This document shows, piece by piece, positions 22,260-33,445 of a stretch of DNA of 64,000 nucleotides (its first letter is position 1; each line of letters starts with the position of its first letter). The notes beneath the pieces were generated by a model. That model made no database searches. It was given only the letters and a program-made list of their open reading frames with translations, and had not been told where the DNA came from. The position numbers and the translations under genes were made by a program. Source of the DNA: Morchella semilibera (taxonomy: Eukaryota > Ascomycota > Pezizomycetes > Pezizales > Morchellaceae); NCBI GenBank assembly GCA_009192285.1, contig WBVU01000008.1, positions 620,001 to 684,000 on the forward strand, written 5' to 3'.

Positions 22260-24900
22260 ATTTTTCAGTGTGTAATTGGATGACTTTACAGCAACTCTCC
22301 ACCCTCCATCTCCACAAACCCCCAAACCAACGCATCCACCAACCCCGCCGCCGACAAAGCCCACGACCTTACTTGCCACCCTACCCGCGCAATCATGCTT
22401 AGCCGTAATAGCTTCAGCCGCAACCGGAAGGGCACGCCGGCGAACACGCGCATACCCAGAGTTGACCGCTCTTCACCAACCCGGCGCATCCAAAACCTCT
22501 CAATACACCCGCAGCCGAGGGAGCTTTCCGCCTTTGTTACCTTTCCAGCTGCGCCCTTCGCCCCCCGCTGAAACACCCACCGACACCCGCGCCCGCATGA
22601 TACCCGCCCGCCGCACAGCCGGCGAAGCCACCTCCAGATGTCCTCCCGGTCCGAGTCCGGCGCGCCTGGCTGCTCGGCATCCATTACACCTTCCCCACCT
22701 TCACCTCAGCCTTTGCACAACAAAATCGCCCGTCCCGCACGCGGCCACGGCCCGGTGACGCGGACGTGGCGCCTCCGCTTCCCCCATGGAAGAGGCGACA
22801 AGGTTCCGACTCCCCCAAGCGCTCTTCGCGCCCGGCGCCTTACAACCGGCGCCCCCGCGCGGCTGGCGGCGAGTTGTCTAGTCCCGCGGACCCCCGACGA
22901 CGGAGCTACCAGCGGACCCAGATGCAGCCGTAGGATGGGTGGATGCAAGGCGGAATCCAGCGGTCGTCATTGAAGCGCCACCCGGGACGTCGAAGAAGCT
23001 GCGACCTGGCGCGAGACGGTGGCTGACCGCTGCGGGGGCCGCCGCGGAGGTTTCCGGCGCGTGGTGAGTCTCGGGTGGAGGCCGAGACTGGTTGGTGGGG
23101 GCGGAAAGAGTTGTGGAAGCGCTCGGAGGTGTGTCGCGCGGCGGCGACGGGAGCGCGGGCACCACCTGCGTGCTGGGGCAGAAGCGGTTCTACCCGGCCT
23201 TGATGATGGCGGAGATGGTTGCGTCACCTTACTGTGGTGGATCTGGGGGAGAGGGTAGTGAGGGCGCCGCAGTGTATTGGGGATTGGTATGCGAACATGG
23301 GAGGGAGTGGTTTGTTACTGCGCCGCCGCGCGAGTACGAGCCTTGAGTAGCCTTCTCCGCGGTGAGGGGGAGGAGTGTGCTCTGCGTTGTAGGTGGCATC
23401 CTAGTAGAGTGACGAAACTGTCAGCCGGAGGGCCCGGGGCCCCGTTCCCAAGAGGCATCGAGGTTTATAGCAGTATACACGAAGAGCGGAGTACCTATAT
23501 TCGCTACCCTAACGCTGAGGACACCCACCAGAAACCGGATGCCGCCAGAGGATTCCTGGAAGTTATTTGCCCGGGTGGTGATAAGAAATCTCAAGTGCAC
23601 GCGCACCGGTGTGCGGGTGGACCCCGCGCCCGCCACCGCACGCAGAGTAGGCAACACGGGAGCAGAGACTGCACGCCCGCATCGGTAAACACCACGCCGG
23701 AGAATGCGGCCCGGCGTCTTGATGCGAGCAGGAAAGACATCCGGGCTGGAAGATCACGGTGGCATACGGAAATGGTAGAGACAAAGACGGTGGCACTAAC
23801 ACGGCCTTGGAATAGTGGGCTTGGCTTCGCTACAGGACACAGCGGGGGTGATACTCCGGATACTATTGGAGGGAGTTATAAGGAGAGAAACCGCGTGGGT
23901 ACAACCGAGGATCGACTGGAGGGTAGGGGTTGAAGAAGGTACGAGGAGAGATACGGAGAGGGGGTTTGTTCGGTTACGATGGTTGTTGTTGGGGAATCAG
24001 AAGGGAGGGAATCAAAAGGAGAAAGTAGATTGCGGAGTTTGTTCGTTTGCTTGCTTTTGTTAGATGGGGGTCGGGTGGGGGGGGCGAGGAGAGTGGGAGA
24101 CTATCGCCATAGTCCATGGGGCTGCATACATTAATGAATCAAAAAAAGACTCTGGCGGCTCTGGGCAAGCTGACCCGGCACCGACACAGCTGTGGCCTGC
24201 ACCCCGAACTAACGGCGCGCTCCTACGCGACCAGCCCGGAGGAACAAAGTAGGTGCCGAACGAGGGTGACACGCCCGTTCCGGGAGCACAGGCGAGGCCT
24301 ACATTGCGTCAGAGGGAGATCGAGAGCGGGGTGCCAAACTCTTTCCGCAGAATCGCCGGGTGGCAACCAAGGCCGCGGGCGTAGTCGGTGGGGTTCGCGT
24401 GACGCTGTCGGATGGGTATTGTGCAGTCGGTGGGCATCGCGGTCGCAGGAGTAGTTCTAGCTTCCATGTCTTGGTTATCCTACGAGCTAGCTACATGCTG
24501 CACATAGTCAGCACCCCAACAGCATCCTAGGGCCGTTTACCGACGCTGACATGACCAAGGGTGCGCCCGGGCGAAAGCGGTGTGTTGTCGCCTGCTGCCG
24601 GGGCCGTGGGATGTCGATAAAATGTACCACCCGGCGGGTTGAAGAGATCTGGCGTGTGGACGGGAGGAGAAGGAGAGAGATCACGCTCAATCAACCAAGC
24701 GCGGGGCAAGTGCGGGGTAGCCAAGTGCAAATACCAAGAGAAAGTGCACAAACGGAGCGAGCGAACATGCGGCTCGGGATGCAGTCGCAGCCTCAGCCTC
24801 ATCGTGCGGAGGTCAATGTCTACATATGCGCAAAGGACCCCACGACCGGAGGTAGGATGGCATTCATGATCTTCTCTACTCCTACCGCCGTACAAAATGC
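22260..24900. other. GC-rich island with unresolved coding potential
   Basis: The base composition rises sharply compared with both sides, and long frames are open on both strands, which GC-rich DNA gives by chance. The most protein-like piece is plus-strand 23092-23346 (contains RFYPALMMAEMVASPYCGG and AVYWGLVCEHGREWF, stop at 23344-23346). A short plus frame from 22394 (MLSRNSFSRNRKGTP...) is also reasonable. I recognise neither, and could not build an exon chain. It may be one uncharacterised gene or a gene relic. Confidence 0.3.
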
Positions 24901-25050
24901 CTGAAATAGGACGGGTGCGTAAGGCGCGGAGAGACAGCAGCGAGTCCCCGTTCCGCCGCAACACTGCAAGAGCGAAGAGGGCATAGCATGGAAACACTAC
25001 CAGTCGGGGGGGTGCGGCCGGTTGGGTTATGGATAAGTACACTACCGCCC

Positions 25051-25172
25051 TCTCTACACCTTCACCTCTACATCTTCACCTCTACACCTCCACCCCTACA
25101 CCTTCATCCCTACACCCCCATCCCTACACCCCCATCCCTACACCCCCACCTCTACACCCCTACACCTCCATC
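25051..25172. repeat. Minisatellite, about 12-bp units
   Basis: About ten imperfect copies of CTACACCYCCATC/ TTCACCTCTACA run head to tail. Smaller runs follow: ACCGC units near 25297-25325 and (CAGG)5 near 25401-25421. These are ordinary slippage repeats. Confidence 0.8.
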
Positions 25173-25921
25173 TACGGCTGCACCTCTACGGCTTCATATA
25201 CACCCTCCCGCACTAATCACCACCGCAACCACCAGAATATGAGCTCACCGGTGAAGCAGTGAATGCGGCGAATCCAAACGAGCCTGGAACCAAGCACCGT
25301 ACCGCACCGCGCCGCACCGCACCCGAAGGTACGCAATCAAGCGCCAACCCACACCGCACCGTGCCGTACATATAGAGCACGGAACCAAGCAGTCAATCAA
25401 GCAGGCAGGCAGGCAGGCAGGTGAACGGCTGCGGTGGGGCTTGTAGATGCTCGGATGTACATATTTAATCGGGAAATAGATAAATGTGTGAGCGCGGGTA
25501 CTAGCCTACCTGCGCATTTGGGTTTTTCAGTGAGTAGAGTCAGTATTATAAGGACTTCTCGCGTGATATCATACGATAAAAACATCAGACCGAGCCAAAA
25601 GTTAGCTTCAACGACGCATGATAGAATGAAACGCCAAATCGGCCATATGTCCTGTTTAACTAAACCAAGCTGATAATAATATGTGGACTGGCGGTAAGGT
25701 ATATCGACACCGAACGATCGGGAGCTAGCGGGTGAGAGTGTAGTGTAGTAGAAAAACTACTCGCATTGAGTGGGAGAGATTTATTCTGCGGGTGGGAGGA
25801 GCGCGTTCACTACTGGTCGCTGTACAGGGGGGGGGGGCATCACAGTCTGTCACTCGCTGTTGCGAGCCGGGGAAAACATATCCTCCCTGTAATAATTGTG
25901 GCGAGGTCTAGGCCACTCTTA

Positions 25922-26067
25922 TCCCTTAAGCTGTCAATGCTGCCCCCCCTATAATAGAGGGTGAGAATTCGTATGGGAGATCAAATATTTGATAAGAGAG
26001 ATAATAAGATCTATTATCAACTTTTGCTTTTTTCTGGGGGGGCAGCATTTACTGACAACCTAAGGGA
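25922..26067. mobile_element. TA-flanked MITE nested in repeat A
   Basis: Inverted ends of about 27 bases: TCCCTTAAGCTGTCAATGCT on the left faces AGCATTTACTGACAACCTAAGGGA on the right, each next to a C6 or G6 run. TA occurs on both sides (25920-25921 and 26068-26069). The other repeat A copies run through this point without the insert, so it is a clean later insertion. Its first seven bases equal those of the MITE at 3651, suggesting the same transposase family. Confidence 0.8.
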
Positions 26068-26143
26068 TACTATGTCATTACCGCATTTATCCCAAGGCAC
26101 TGATTGCTATTATATAAAAGGGTAGCTAATTCCCCTCCTGTAC

Positions 26144-26936
26144 ATCCTTCTTCTTTCTTTCAATCTCGTTCTCAACACCGCCAAGACTTGAGAATAGGGA
26201 GGATCACCCACAACTCCGACTTTTCTTAGGCTTCATTGTCTTTAAGATAGTCAAATCTTCTTACATCCCGACAGAACAGCTCTCCTCTGTACACACCCAC
26301 AAGAGATGTCTCCTACTCTTAGGGATGCCCTATTCCTCTACTCTCCTCCGGGTTTATTATAACCCACCCTCACTCCCACGGGCTTCTCTGCTCTTTTGCT
26401 CAGAAACTCGCCATTCCGTGGACCCCTTCCTCTTGGATTGCAACCGGGCCCACCCTCATTGTTCTGGGCAGCGTGTCCTCATCAGAAAGTCGCCCATAGT
26501 CAGCTGGGGAGACTGTGTAAACCAGTAAATCCAGCACCCACACCACCACATCCCGCTCTGCAGGGATTCCTCACCATTTCGCTTGGCACTTACCCCGCTT
26601 TTGTGGGTTCTGTCCGGGTGTTATCGGATCCGGCCGCTTAGTCGACCATTTTCCCATTATGGGTTTTCCTTTTTTCTTTTGTTCTTTCTGCGTTTGCTTT
26701 TTTTCTTTTTTTCTTTTAAATTTCTTTGGGGAGGCTGGGTCCGCGGCGTCTGCCTTGAAAGAGGAACTCGTAAGAGTGCGGTGCGGTTGGGAGCATACCA
26801 TAGTTTCTATACTTCGGGTCCGGCTGTTATTTTTATTTTGAGGAGGCACAGGGGTTTTTTTACGCCATAGTTTTTAACTTTATGCCATGATTTTGTACCC
26901 GTAAACTAAAATTCAAATGATTTAAAAAAAAAAAAA
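26144..26936 (+). mobile_element. Poly-A-tailed retroposed sequence with 16-bp target duplication
   Basis: The same 16 bases, AATTCCCCTCCTGTAC, lie at 26128-26143 and 26937-26952, and the insert ends in a run of about 15 A. Both features fit copying by a LINE enzyme: either a LINE or SINE copy or a processed pseudogene. The body begins with a pyrimidine-rich leader (TTCTTCTTTCTTTC), has an ATG near 26307 with only a short frame after it, and ends AT-rich. I could not identify the source sequence. The identical flanks suggest a fairly recent event. Confidence 0.7.
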
Positions 26937-27189
26937 AATTCCCCTCCTGTACGTCGGTCACAGGAATTACTTCTGTTACAATAGCCAATATTTCATACCG
27001 GCTATCAACGAACAAAAAATTATTTATTCCCAAGACTTCCAAGAAGCTGCATACAAGTAGGAGTGTCATCGATACTTTCACTCTACAAGACTTAAATGTA
27101 CGCATGGAGATATGGTGCGGCGCGTCTTAAAGGTATTTCGGCTAGTACAATCTTGGCTACTCCGAATGGCAATCCAGCCACTTTATGGC

Positions 27190-27245
27190 TAGGAATCACA
27201 TCTTAGCCGCAACTCTGTAATGAAGAGGGTATAAATGGGTATAAT
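27190..27245 (+). repeat. Dispersed repeat B, copy 1, left part
   Basis: ATCTTAGCCGCAACTCTGTA, then ATGAAG and a TATAAATG-like box, matches the sequence near 61994 upstream of the second NLR. The match resumes near 27570-27680 (CAATTTATGTCACCTTT), so about 320 bases were inserted into this copy or lost from the other. Confidence 0.6.
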
Positions 27246-27547
27246 ATGGCGCCAAGCATCTAGTCCCTACACCTCGAGTGAAATAATCTTGGCGGCGATA
27301 AATCCATAAACTAGCCTACTCCTCAACAGTAACACATATTTTTCCAGAAACAAAACTATATTCGCCTAGGCCTATATTATCTTTATGAGATTATGGTTTT
27401 TGTTTTAATTATTTGGGTTGTGGTGAAAAGCCTTAGGGATTTGAAACGAGGTGTGGGTTTTAGACTCTGGGCGCCATACTGTTCCACTTCACCAAGTCTT
27501 GGCGCTTTTCGCGTGCAGAAACAGGTAAATGGCTTTCAACAAGACAA

Positions 27548-27613
27548 GATATCAAAACTCTATGAAGCCAAAATCTTTATACCTACAATCTGGCTTCATG
27601 GATTTTTGATATC
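27548..27613. repeat. Foldback of 66 bp inside repeat B
   Basis: GATATCAAAA.CTCTATGAAGCCA faces TGGCTTCATGGATTTTTGATATC with a short centre ATCTTTATACCTACA. The copy at 62 kb has the centre but not the arms, so the arms may be the remains of an insertion. Confidence 0.55.
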
Positions 27614-27692
27614 CCGCCCGGTTGAAAAGTTATATGCAGCGCAATTTATGTCACCTTTAAGGTGTGCCGCACCATATGTCGGCACCGGCCGA

Positions 27693-28163
27693 TGGGGGTA
27701 AGAGTGTGTGTGGTGTGGCTACTCGCATTAGCTGGGGAGAGATATAGCTCCCCCCCTTCTCCCCTGCGGGTGGGAAGAACGAGTTCACTAGAAAAAGTAC
27801 TGTCGCTGTACCCCCCCGGGGGGTGCATCACAGTCTGTCACTCGCTACTGCACCTCATCCGCTTGTTGGGATTAATATCGCGAGCCGCGGAAAATATATC
27901 CTCCCTGGCAAGGTCTAGACCACTCTTATATTTTGTAATTACCGTTGTTTGCCAAGGCTATCAATGTTACTAAGTTCCCTGATCTTGTATTACCAAGAAA
28001 TATCACAGGAATTATATCCCCTGCCAGTGTCAATATCATGAACACCTCTATGGAGATTAGAATCAACGGACAATAATTTCCCTACTCCCAAGACTCCCAA
28101 GATATGTAAGCTGGGCGCAATGTGATAGAAATGTTTTCAACTACAAGACTTAAAGGTACGCAT
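27693..28163 (+). repeat. Dispersed repeat A, copy 3
   Basis: This is the copy without insertions. It aligns with copy 2 from the CTACTCGCATT block through CATCACAGTCTGTCACTCGC, GCAAGGTCTAGACCACTCTTA and the terminal CTACAAGACTTAAAGGTACG. No open frame of note lies in it. Confidence 0.65.
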
Positions 28164-28275
28164 GGCGATATTGCCAAGAGGAAGACGCATGCAGCTGGCA
28201 TAGTGATATTGGGAATTCATAATCTTTGCTGTTTGTTGCCTTTTCACACCCGTGGCTAAACGTCTCTATTACGTT

Positions 28276-28415
28276 GCGAGCCGGGGGATTAATTGTGGCA
28301 AGGTCTAGACCATTGTTGTATTATGTCATTACTGCTGCTTTGCCAAGGAATTATTGTTATAAAAGGGTTACAAGAATTGTATTCGCTGCCAGACTCCTCC
28401 CTCGAAATAAGGAAA
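28276..28415 (+). repeat. Dispersed repeat A, copy 4 (short)
   Basis: Only the core is present: GCGAGCCGGGGGATTAATTG, GGCAAGGTCTAGACCAT, TATGTCATTACTG and TATAAAAGGG. It is the closest in sequence to copy 1 near 8.9 kb. It lies just downstream of the MYND gene 3' end. Confidence 0.6.
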
Positions 28416-28640
28416 TTCCGCCGAGGCCACGGTTAGATACATGTGATAATGAATCCATCGCGCCCCCGCATCCGTGGCCAGAAGAATTAAAGTCAAGGAA
28501 ACCAAACACCCGACCCACAGCTGCGGAGGTCTACACTTCAGAGCAAGACCACCATATTCGATAACTCAAGACAGCGTTGAACCCCTTACATGAAGCATAG
28601 GAAACAAAGACATAGAACTCGAAGCAAAAGACCATCACCG

Positions 28641-29855
28641 TCAATCCAAAACCAAGAACTGCGCGCCCCTTGGGCCCCAGCCAGGATCACTACCCCCCCT
28701 CGTGGCTGCCCACCCGGTATAGAAGATTTCAAACTCCCTCGGGGTCATCCTCTCCAGCACCTTTCTCTTCTCGATCGGGCGATCTGGGTGCAGGCCCGAG
28801 CCCAATGAGTCTTCAAACAGTGGCTGCAACACGTATAGGCAGTAATAACAGAGCGCCTCGACGTGCCTCGGGCAGAGATACTGCAGGTCCTTGCGCACAA
28901 CAACGACGCTCCCCGCAGGATCCATCCAATGAAATGGCACAAACCCCCAACCCGGGAAGCCAGTGCTGTCCGGATCAGTCTCCATCTGGAGGAAGGTCGC
29001 AGCTTGGTTGGTTGGGTCGAACGAGTCTTTATCAAGGTGGGGCATGTACAGCGTTTCGTTGCCGCTGCACCTGATGACTCTGATCGGGAAGCCGACACGG
29101 TTCGAGATCTTGGTTACGGGTGCTCGGGCGACGGCGTGATGCCGCGGGACGGAGATGGCTTCGAACTTTGCCCTGTGGCCGGCCTTTAGGTCCCCTGGGC
29201 AGTTGATCCTCACGGCTGGGATTTGCCGCCGGTCGTGGAATGGCGGTACCAGGGTACCTGTGCTAGGTTCGCCGGGTGTCGGCGCGGGGGGAAAGTTAAA
29301 GAGGTCGACGACGGTCCGGAAGTCCACCGTGTCCATGTCGGCGTAGCCCCCGCTGCCTACGAGCTTCACGGCGATGACTGGGCCTTTCCCGACAAACGCA
29401 TCGGCGCCCGCAGTCAGCGCACGAACGCAACCGTTGGCCGGGAAATTTGTATCCTGGTTGCTATCTAGGACTAGAATCTCAGCACCCAAGGCGTGGGCGC
29501 GTAGATTATCCCGACCTAGCGAGGCTAAGCCCCTTAATGAAAGCTGGGCTATGTGCCCGAAGAATACCTTATCGAACCTGGGACCGGTGCCTGCTCCTAG
29601 GTGGAACCCGGAAGGAATCCAAATGAATTTAGGGGCCATAGAGAGCTCGGTTTCGGACATCTCGGGGAAGAGAATGGCCCGTTTAAGGGACACATGTGGC
29701 GGTGCTGAGAAGTTTGCGAGCTGGCTGCAGAGGAGTTTGTGGACGGGCCAGTCGTCCTTTTGGCATTCCCTAGAGCAGTATCTGCTGCAGCCACAGGTCT
29801 TGCAGAGCTGGGCTGTGGGCTTGCTGCACATGGTGCACTGCGTTGAGTTCGGCAT
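28641..29855 (-). CDS. MYND zinc-finger protein, 404 residues
   Basis: A single intact exon. The N-terminus is a complete MYND finger: Cys7, Cys10, Cys18, Cys21, Cys27, Cys31, His39 and Cys43, with the typical YCSRECQKDDWPVHK stretch. MYND fingers bind proline-containing peptides in partner proteins and do not usually bind DNA. Residues 50-404 form one long region with GAEILVLDSNQDTNF, AVKLVGSGGYADMD and a C-terminal LERMTPREFEIFYTGW. No SET motif is seen, so a SMYD-type methyltransferase is unlikely; many fungal MYND proteins have such uncharacterised bodies. The start is supported because the finger begins six residues after the Met. The function is unknown. Confidence 0.88.
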   Translation of the reverse strand: MPNSTQCTMCSKPTAQLCKTCGCSRYCSRECQKDDWPVHKLLCSQLANFSAPPHVSLKRAILFPEMSETELSMAPKFIWIPSGFHLGAGTGPRFDKVFFGHIAQLSLRGLASLGRDNLRAHALGAEILVLDSNQDTNFPANGCVRALTAGADAFVGKGPVIAVKLVGSGGYADMDTVDFRTVVDLFNFPPAPTPGEPSTGTLVPPFHDRRQIPAVRINCPGDLKAGHRAKFEAISVPRHHAVARAPVTKISNRVGFPIRVIRCSGNETLYMPHLDKDSFDPTNQAATFLQMETDPDSTGFPGWGFVPFHWMDPAGSVVVVRKDLQYLCPRHVEALCYYCLYVLQPLFEDSLGSGLHPDRPIEKRKVLERMTPREFEIFYTGWAATRGGSDPGWGPRGAQFLVLD

Positions 29856-31733
29856 CGCTCAGAAAGGGATCGCGTTTTCCTGGTGGGTGTTGGAAGGAGG
29901 GTCTGGGAGGATGGTTTTCATGGAGGTTGTCCTGTGTTGGGGTTGGTAGGAGGGGGGAAGAGAACGCAGTGTCGGTGGGTGGTGGGTTGGATGCCTGAAC
30001 CAAGACTCTTACGCAACTATGATACGAGTACCTACGGATTATTCGGACCCGGAACCCTAGTCGAATCACAATATCTCGGAACCCGATAGTAGCATCCGGT
30101 CGGGGGCGGAAAATGGTAAGATAAACGCGGTTATACCGACAATATCCTGTTACTTGCAAATAGATCAATACAGGGCGCCTCCCCCCTCCCCCCCCCAGGA
30201 CACATAATGAATGAAAGGGGGGGGGGTATAGCGTAGGAGTATATGTACCATAGTCTATAGTAATAATGGGGTCGGCTAGAGTACATAACACGCGATAGTA
30301 GGCAGGAAAAAGTTTGCGCTTCGTGTACTAAAAAGATGAAAAATAGGATTTCTATCATTGCCTGGGGTAATCGACAATATGTATGGGATAACGGCTGTTA
30401 AATACCTAGATATGTTTCTGATAGAGATTAGTTTTCCAGACAATCCGATCAAATCCCCAGTACCCGTCTGGCCATGGTGTAGGGTGATTTCGGGTATTAT
30501 TGTACAGGATAATACACACGGAAGGATTTGACGGACATAATACAGACGGACAGGCCGTAGAGGCTACAGAAGGAAGATATAGGCCTTCCCGGCCCTTTAG
30601 AACTCTAGCTCGTAACTTCCCGGCCTACACGCGTATCGGTGCCCTGTGTCGAGGATTGGGTTCTTCTCCGCACAGCGACAATTCATGTAACGTTGAAATG
30701 CCCAACTAGGAAACAAATCGAACCATCACTCTCTGGCAAAAGTCATATTCCAATAATCACTAGACTAAGGGTAACATACCTAATAAACTCCCGAAGGATG
30801 AGGTCCTTGTGGTCGTTGCAGTATCGGTATCAGATTAGACAAAAATTCATTAGTTAAAGTAGCCCTAACTAACATGAAGCTGACCCGAGTAGCAAGCGGA
30901 AGCTAACTCCAGAGACTCCGAAGCAGATCGACCTCCGGATATAGTGGTCCGAAACAGACCATAGCGGAAGGTTCGGACCGGGATCAGATGCCAAGCACAC
31001 TAGCGGCAACGAGGTCTTTATCGGAAATTTAGACCTCCGAGTATAGAGCCTAAACCGGAATTCGATTAAGAAGATTTGACCTCCTCAACCGATCGGCAAT
31101 ATATCGAAGTAGAGGGGCCTTAGGAAACGGTGAGCACGGATTCTAGCTCTTCTGAAAGGAGCACAATCGAGCTCTCGCAACTGGGGCGCATCAACAACCG
31201 TACTGGTCACCGATCAGCTACTAGGTACGACACTAGGGAGTGACGGCGCCGGGTTTGCATGCTTCGCAACGGGTGGCCACAGGCCCGTAGAAATCCCCGA
31301 AGCGTCCCGGCCGATCATCATCGACTAAAGACTCGTTCTGAAACTGCTATTCCGGAGTTTTCGATTTCACCTTGCGGCAGGCCCTGCCTTCTTTACGTCA
31401 GCTACCAACTACGGAGAAGAAACTGAGCGGAATGTTTGAGGGCGCTCACGACTCGACTTTACGGTGGAAGTTTTGTTTGTTCACACCCTAACCCTGCGCC
31501 CGCAATATTTCGGCACTGTGGGTCAGCGGATTGAAGGTGCACCACCCATTCCAAAGATTGATGGAGGGTGAGAATTTGATTATATTGTCTGGCCGGTGAG
31601 GAAACTGGAGTGGATATGGCATTTATTTAGCAGCATTTTTTTTCTTTCGGATTTCAGAGAATCTGTGCCCATGGAGGTGAACCGTGGGAAGGGTTGGAGT
31701 GGTTGAATTTTTGATATCTATTGTCTATTTTAC
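29856..31733. other. No supported gene
   Basis: The first 300 bases hold the MYND gene promoter, including C- and T-rich runs near 30180 and 30220. The rest (30.4-31.7 kb) has no frame above about 75 codons and no domain. Confidence 0.45.
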
Positions 31734-32117
31734 TTATCTTGATTCAAATGCTATTTCCTTTCCTTTTTCCTTTGTTTCCTCCTTAAAACTTAATATCTCG
31801 ATGAGAGGGGATGTAAGAAGTATCAATCGATCAATCAATTGATACGAGGGGTACAAAGGATTTATCTGGGGGGAGTAGTCGGTGAACTTCCATGTTTCCT
31901 CTACTTCAATCGCCGGTTTAAACCTCCGGACCAGCACAACCCTGCCCAAAATATTAGCGTATGACCGGCCCATGTCCACTTCCCCTGGAAAGAACCTCCC
32001 CAACCCGCCACTTCCCTTTGCTCTTCCCCGGAGATACAGGTCCAACCCCCGGCCTCTATCCCCATCTCTACTATCCCGCCATGCTGCCCCATCACCCTCT
32101 ACAGCGTCGGACCGCAC
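31734..32117 (-). CDS. Possible exon of an uncharacterised protein
   Basis: A minus-strand frame of 127 codons with protein-like composition towards its end (GEVDMGRSYANILGRVVLVR, then EVEETWKF and a Lys/Glu-rich tail). The upstream minus frame at 32189-32713 is Pro/Ser/Thr-rich low-complexity sequence and might be a further exon, but no splice sites join them clearly. I recognise no family. It could equally be a chance frame. Confidence 0.25.
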   Translation of the reverse strand: MRSDAVEGDGAAWRDSRDGDRGRGLDLYLRGRAKGSGGLGRFFPGEVDMGRSYANILGRVVLVRRFKPAIEVEETWKFTDYSPQINPLYPSYQLIDRLILLTSPLIEILSFKEETKEKGKEIAFESR

Positions 32118-32713
32118 CCCTCAGTCCCCCGCCACCATCACTAGACCGACTAATGCCTTGGACAGTAGTTATATCTACTTACACCATGCTAAATGAACTG
32201 GAATAGAAATTGCAGTGTGATCCCTTCAGTCGGCGGTAGCTTTATAGAACCCATAGGACAGAGCGGTGGAAGCTGCACTGCGGCTGTCGTCTTGGTAGTT
32301 GAGCTTAGCGTCGTGCTCGTTGTGAGTCTGGGAGAAGGGGGAGGGAGCTGTGTCGGGGTAGGTGATCTGGACGTAGATTTGTTAGGGTGGGGGTAGCCGG
32401 GGGCTCTGCGTCGAGTGGTTCTGGAGGTAGGGGCTGCTGTCGATGGAAGGTAGTGGGGGGGGGGGTGCCTATTTTGTGTTGGGTGAGAGGAAACTGGGGG
32501 CAGGGGAGTTCTTGGGGAGGCTAAAGGAGAAGGGAGAGGGGCGGGTGGGGAGCATCCGGGGTTGGGTTGGAGTGTTTGGAGCAGGTGTGAGATAGGCATT
32601 TTTTGCGAGGTCGGGAATATATAGAGAGGGTGAGGCGCGCCTCCATTTAAATGAATAGATACCTCGGTGCCGTATTTTAGGGTCGGGGTAGTGTGTATAT
32701 AGTAAGGATCCAA

Positions 32714-33445
32714 TCGAGTCAGGGGCTGAGCTAGAGGTAGGCGGATGGAGGGGATCAGCGCGTTTAAGCCTAGTTCAGGCAGCGGGAGGAGCCCTAAGAT
32801 GCAGCTCTTACCATCGGCGGTGCCTCATAGTTTACCTACGGTGTTTGCCTGTGGGGGTGGTGCATGGCCTGGCGTGGCGATAGCCCCTTAGTGTCTGTCG
32901 GTGGGATGTTGCGACCAAGGCCGAGCGAGTGGTGCTGGATGGTAGGCTCCCAACTGCGGTGTCCTAGTGAGGGAGAAGGCGCTGTGTGAGGTTTCGTGGA
33001 GTTGGTGGACGTGGGGAAGAATCGGTCGGTAGGCGACACATGGAGCCAAGATTCGATATGATAAGCCACATATGATATTAGTAGTGGAGCATTAGCCACA
33101 CCGCCAAGTTTTACTTACTTCCCTGATCCCTTTGGTTGTATTCAGCGCCTGTGGCTAATAAGGGACCTTTCCAACCCAGTTCATGTGCAGTTAAAATATC
33201 CAGTTATTTTAGGTCCGTTTTGCCTCCCTTGGTTAAGGCTCTTGCTGGTCAAAGTCGTGAAAAACGCATGACAACCAAAGGGATACATCTCGAAGTATTT
33301 TAGAAATGAATGGTGCATGGTGCCAAGCACGATATCATGGTCAAACCGGAATTGTAACGAGATCTCAAACAAAGTACTATATTTCGCTCATTTGTTTATC
33401 CAATTTAAACTACATATATTAACCAACATCTCCCTTCCAGACATG
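32714..33445. other. No supported gene
   Basis: This is the 3' flank of the HeLo-like gene. Only short frames are present and no repeat is obvious. Confidence 0.4.

Larger units (their letters stand above)
25732..27115 (+). repeat. Dispersed repeat A, copy 2, carrying two insertions
   Basis: It shares its start (TACTCGCATT, then CGCTGTAC, CATCACAGTCTGTCACTCGC) and its end (CTACAAGACTTAAA.GTACGCATGG) with copy 3. Two later insertions interrupt it: a TA-flanked MITE at 25922-26067 and a poly-A-tailed sequence at 26144-26936. Removing both restores alignment with copy 3. The TATA-like TATATAAAAGGG near 26110 is kept. Confidence 0.65.

Noticed and set aside
24527-25042. 171-codon minus-strand frame next to the GC-rich island
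   Set aside because: Composition is that of translated GC-rich DNA, a plus-strand frame overlaps it, and no domain is visible.
25297-25325. Short regularly repeated ACCGC units considered as part of a CRISPR-like array
   Set aside because: Units are five bases with no spacers; this is a simple satellite in a eukaryotic genome.
26623-26647. Adjacent BamHI-, NotI/EagI-like and SalI-like sites (GGATCCGGCCGCTTAGTCGAC)
   Set aside because: Although linker-like, it lies within the retroposed insert that has natural target duplications and a poly-A tail; no other vector features are nearby.
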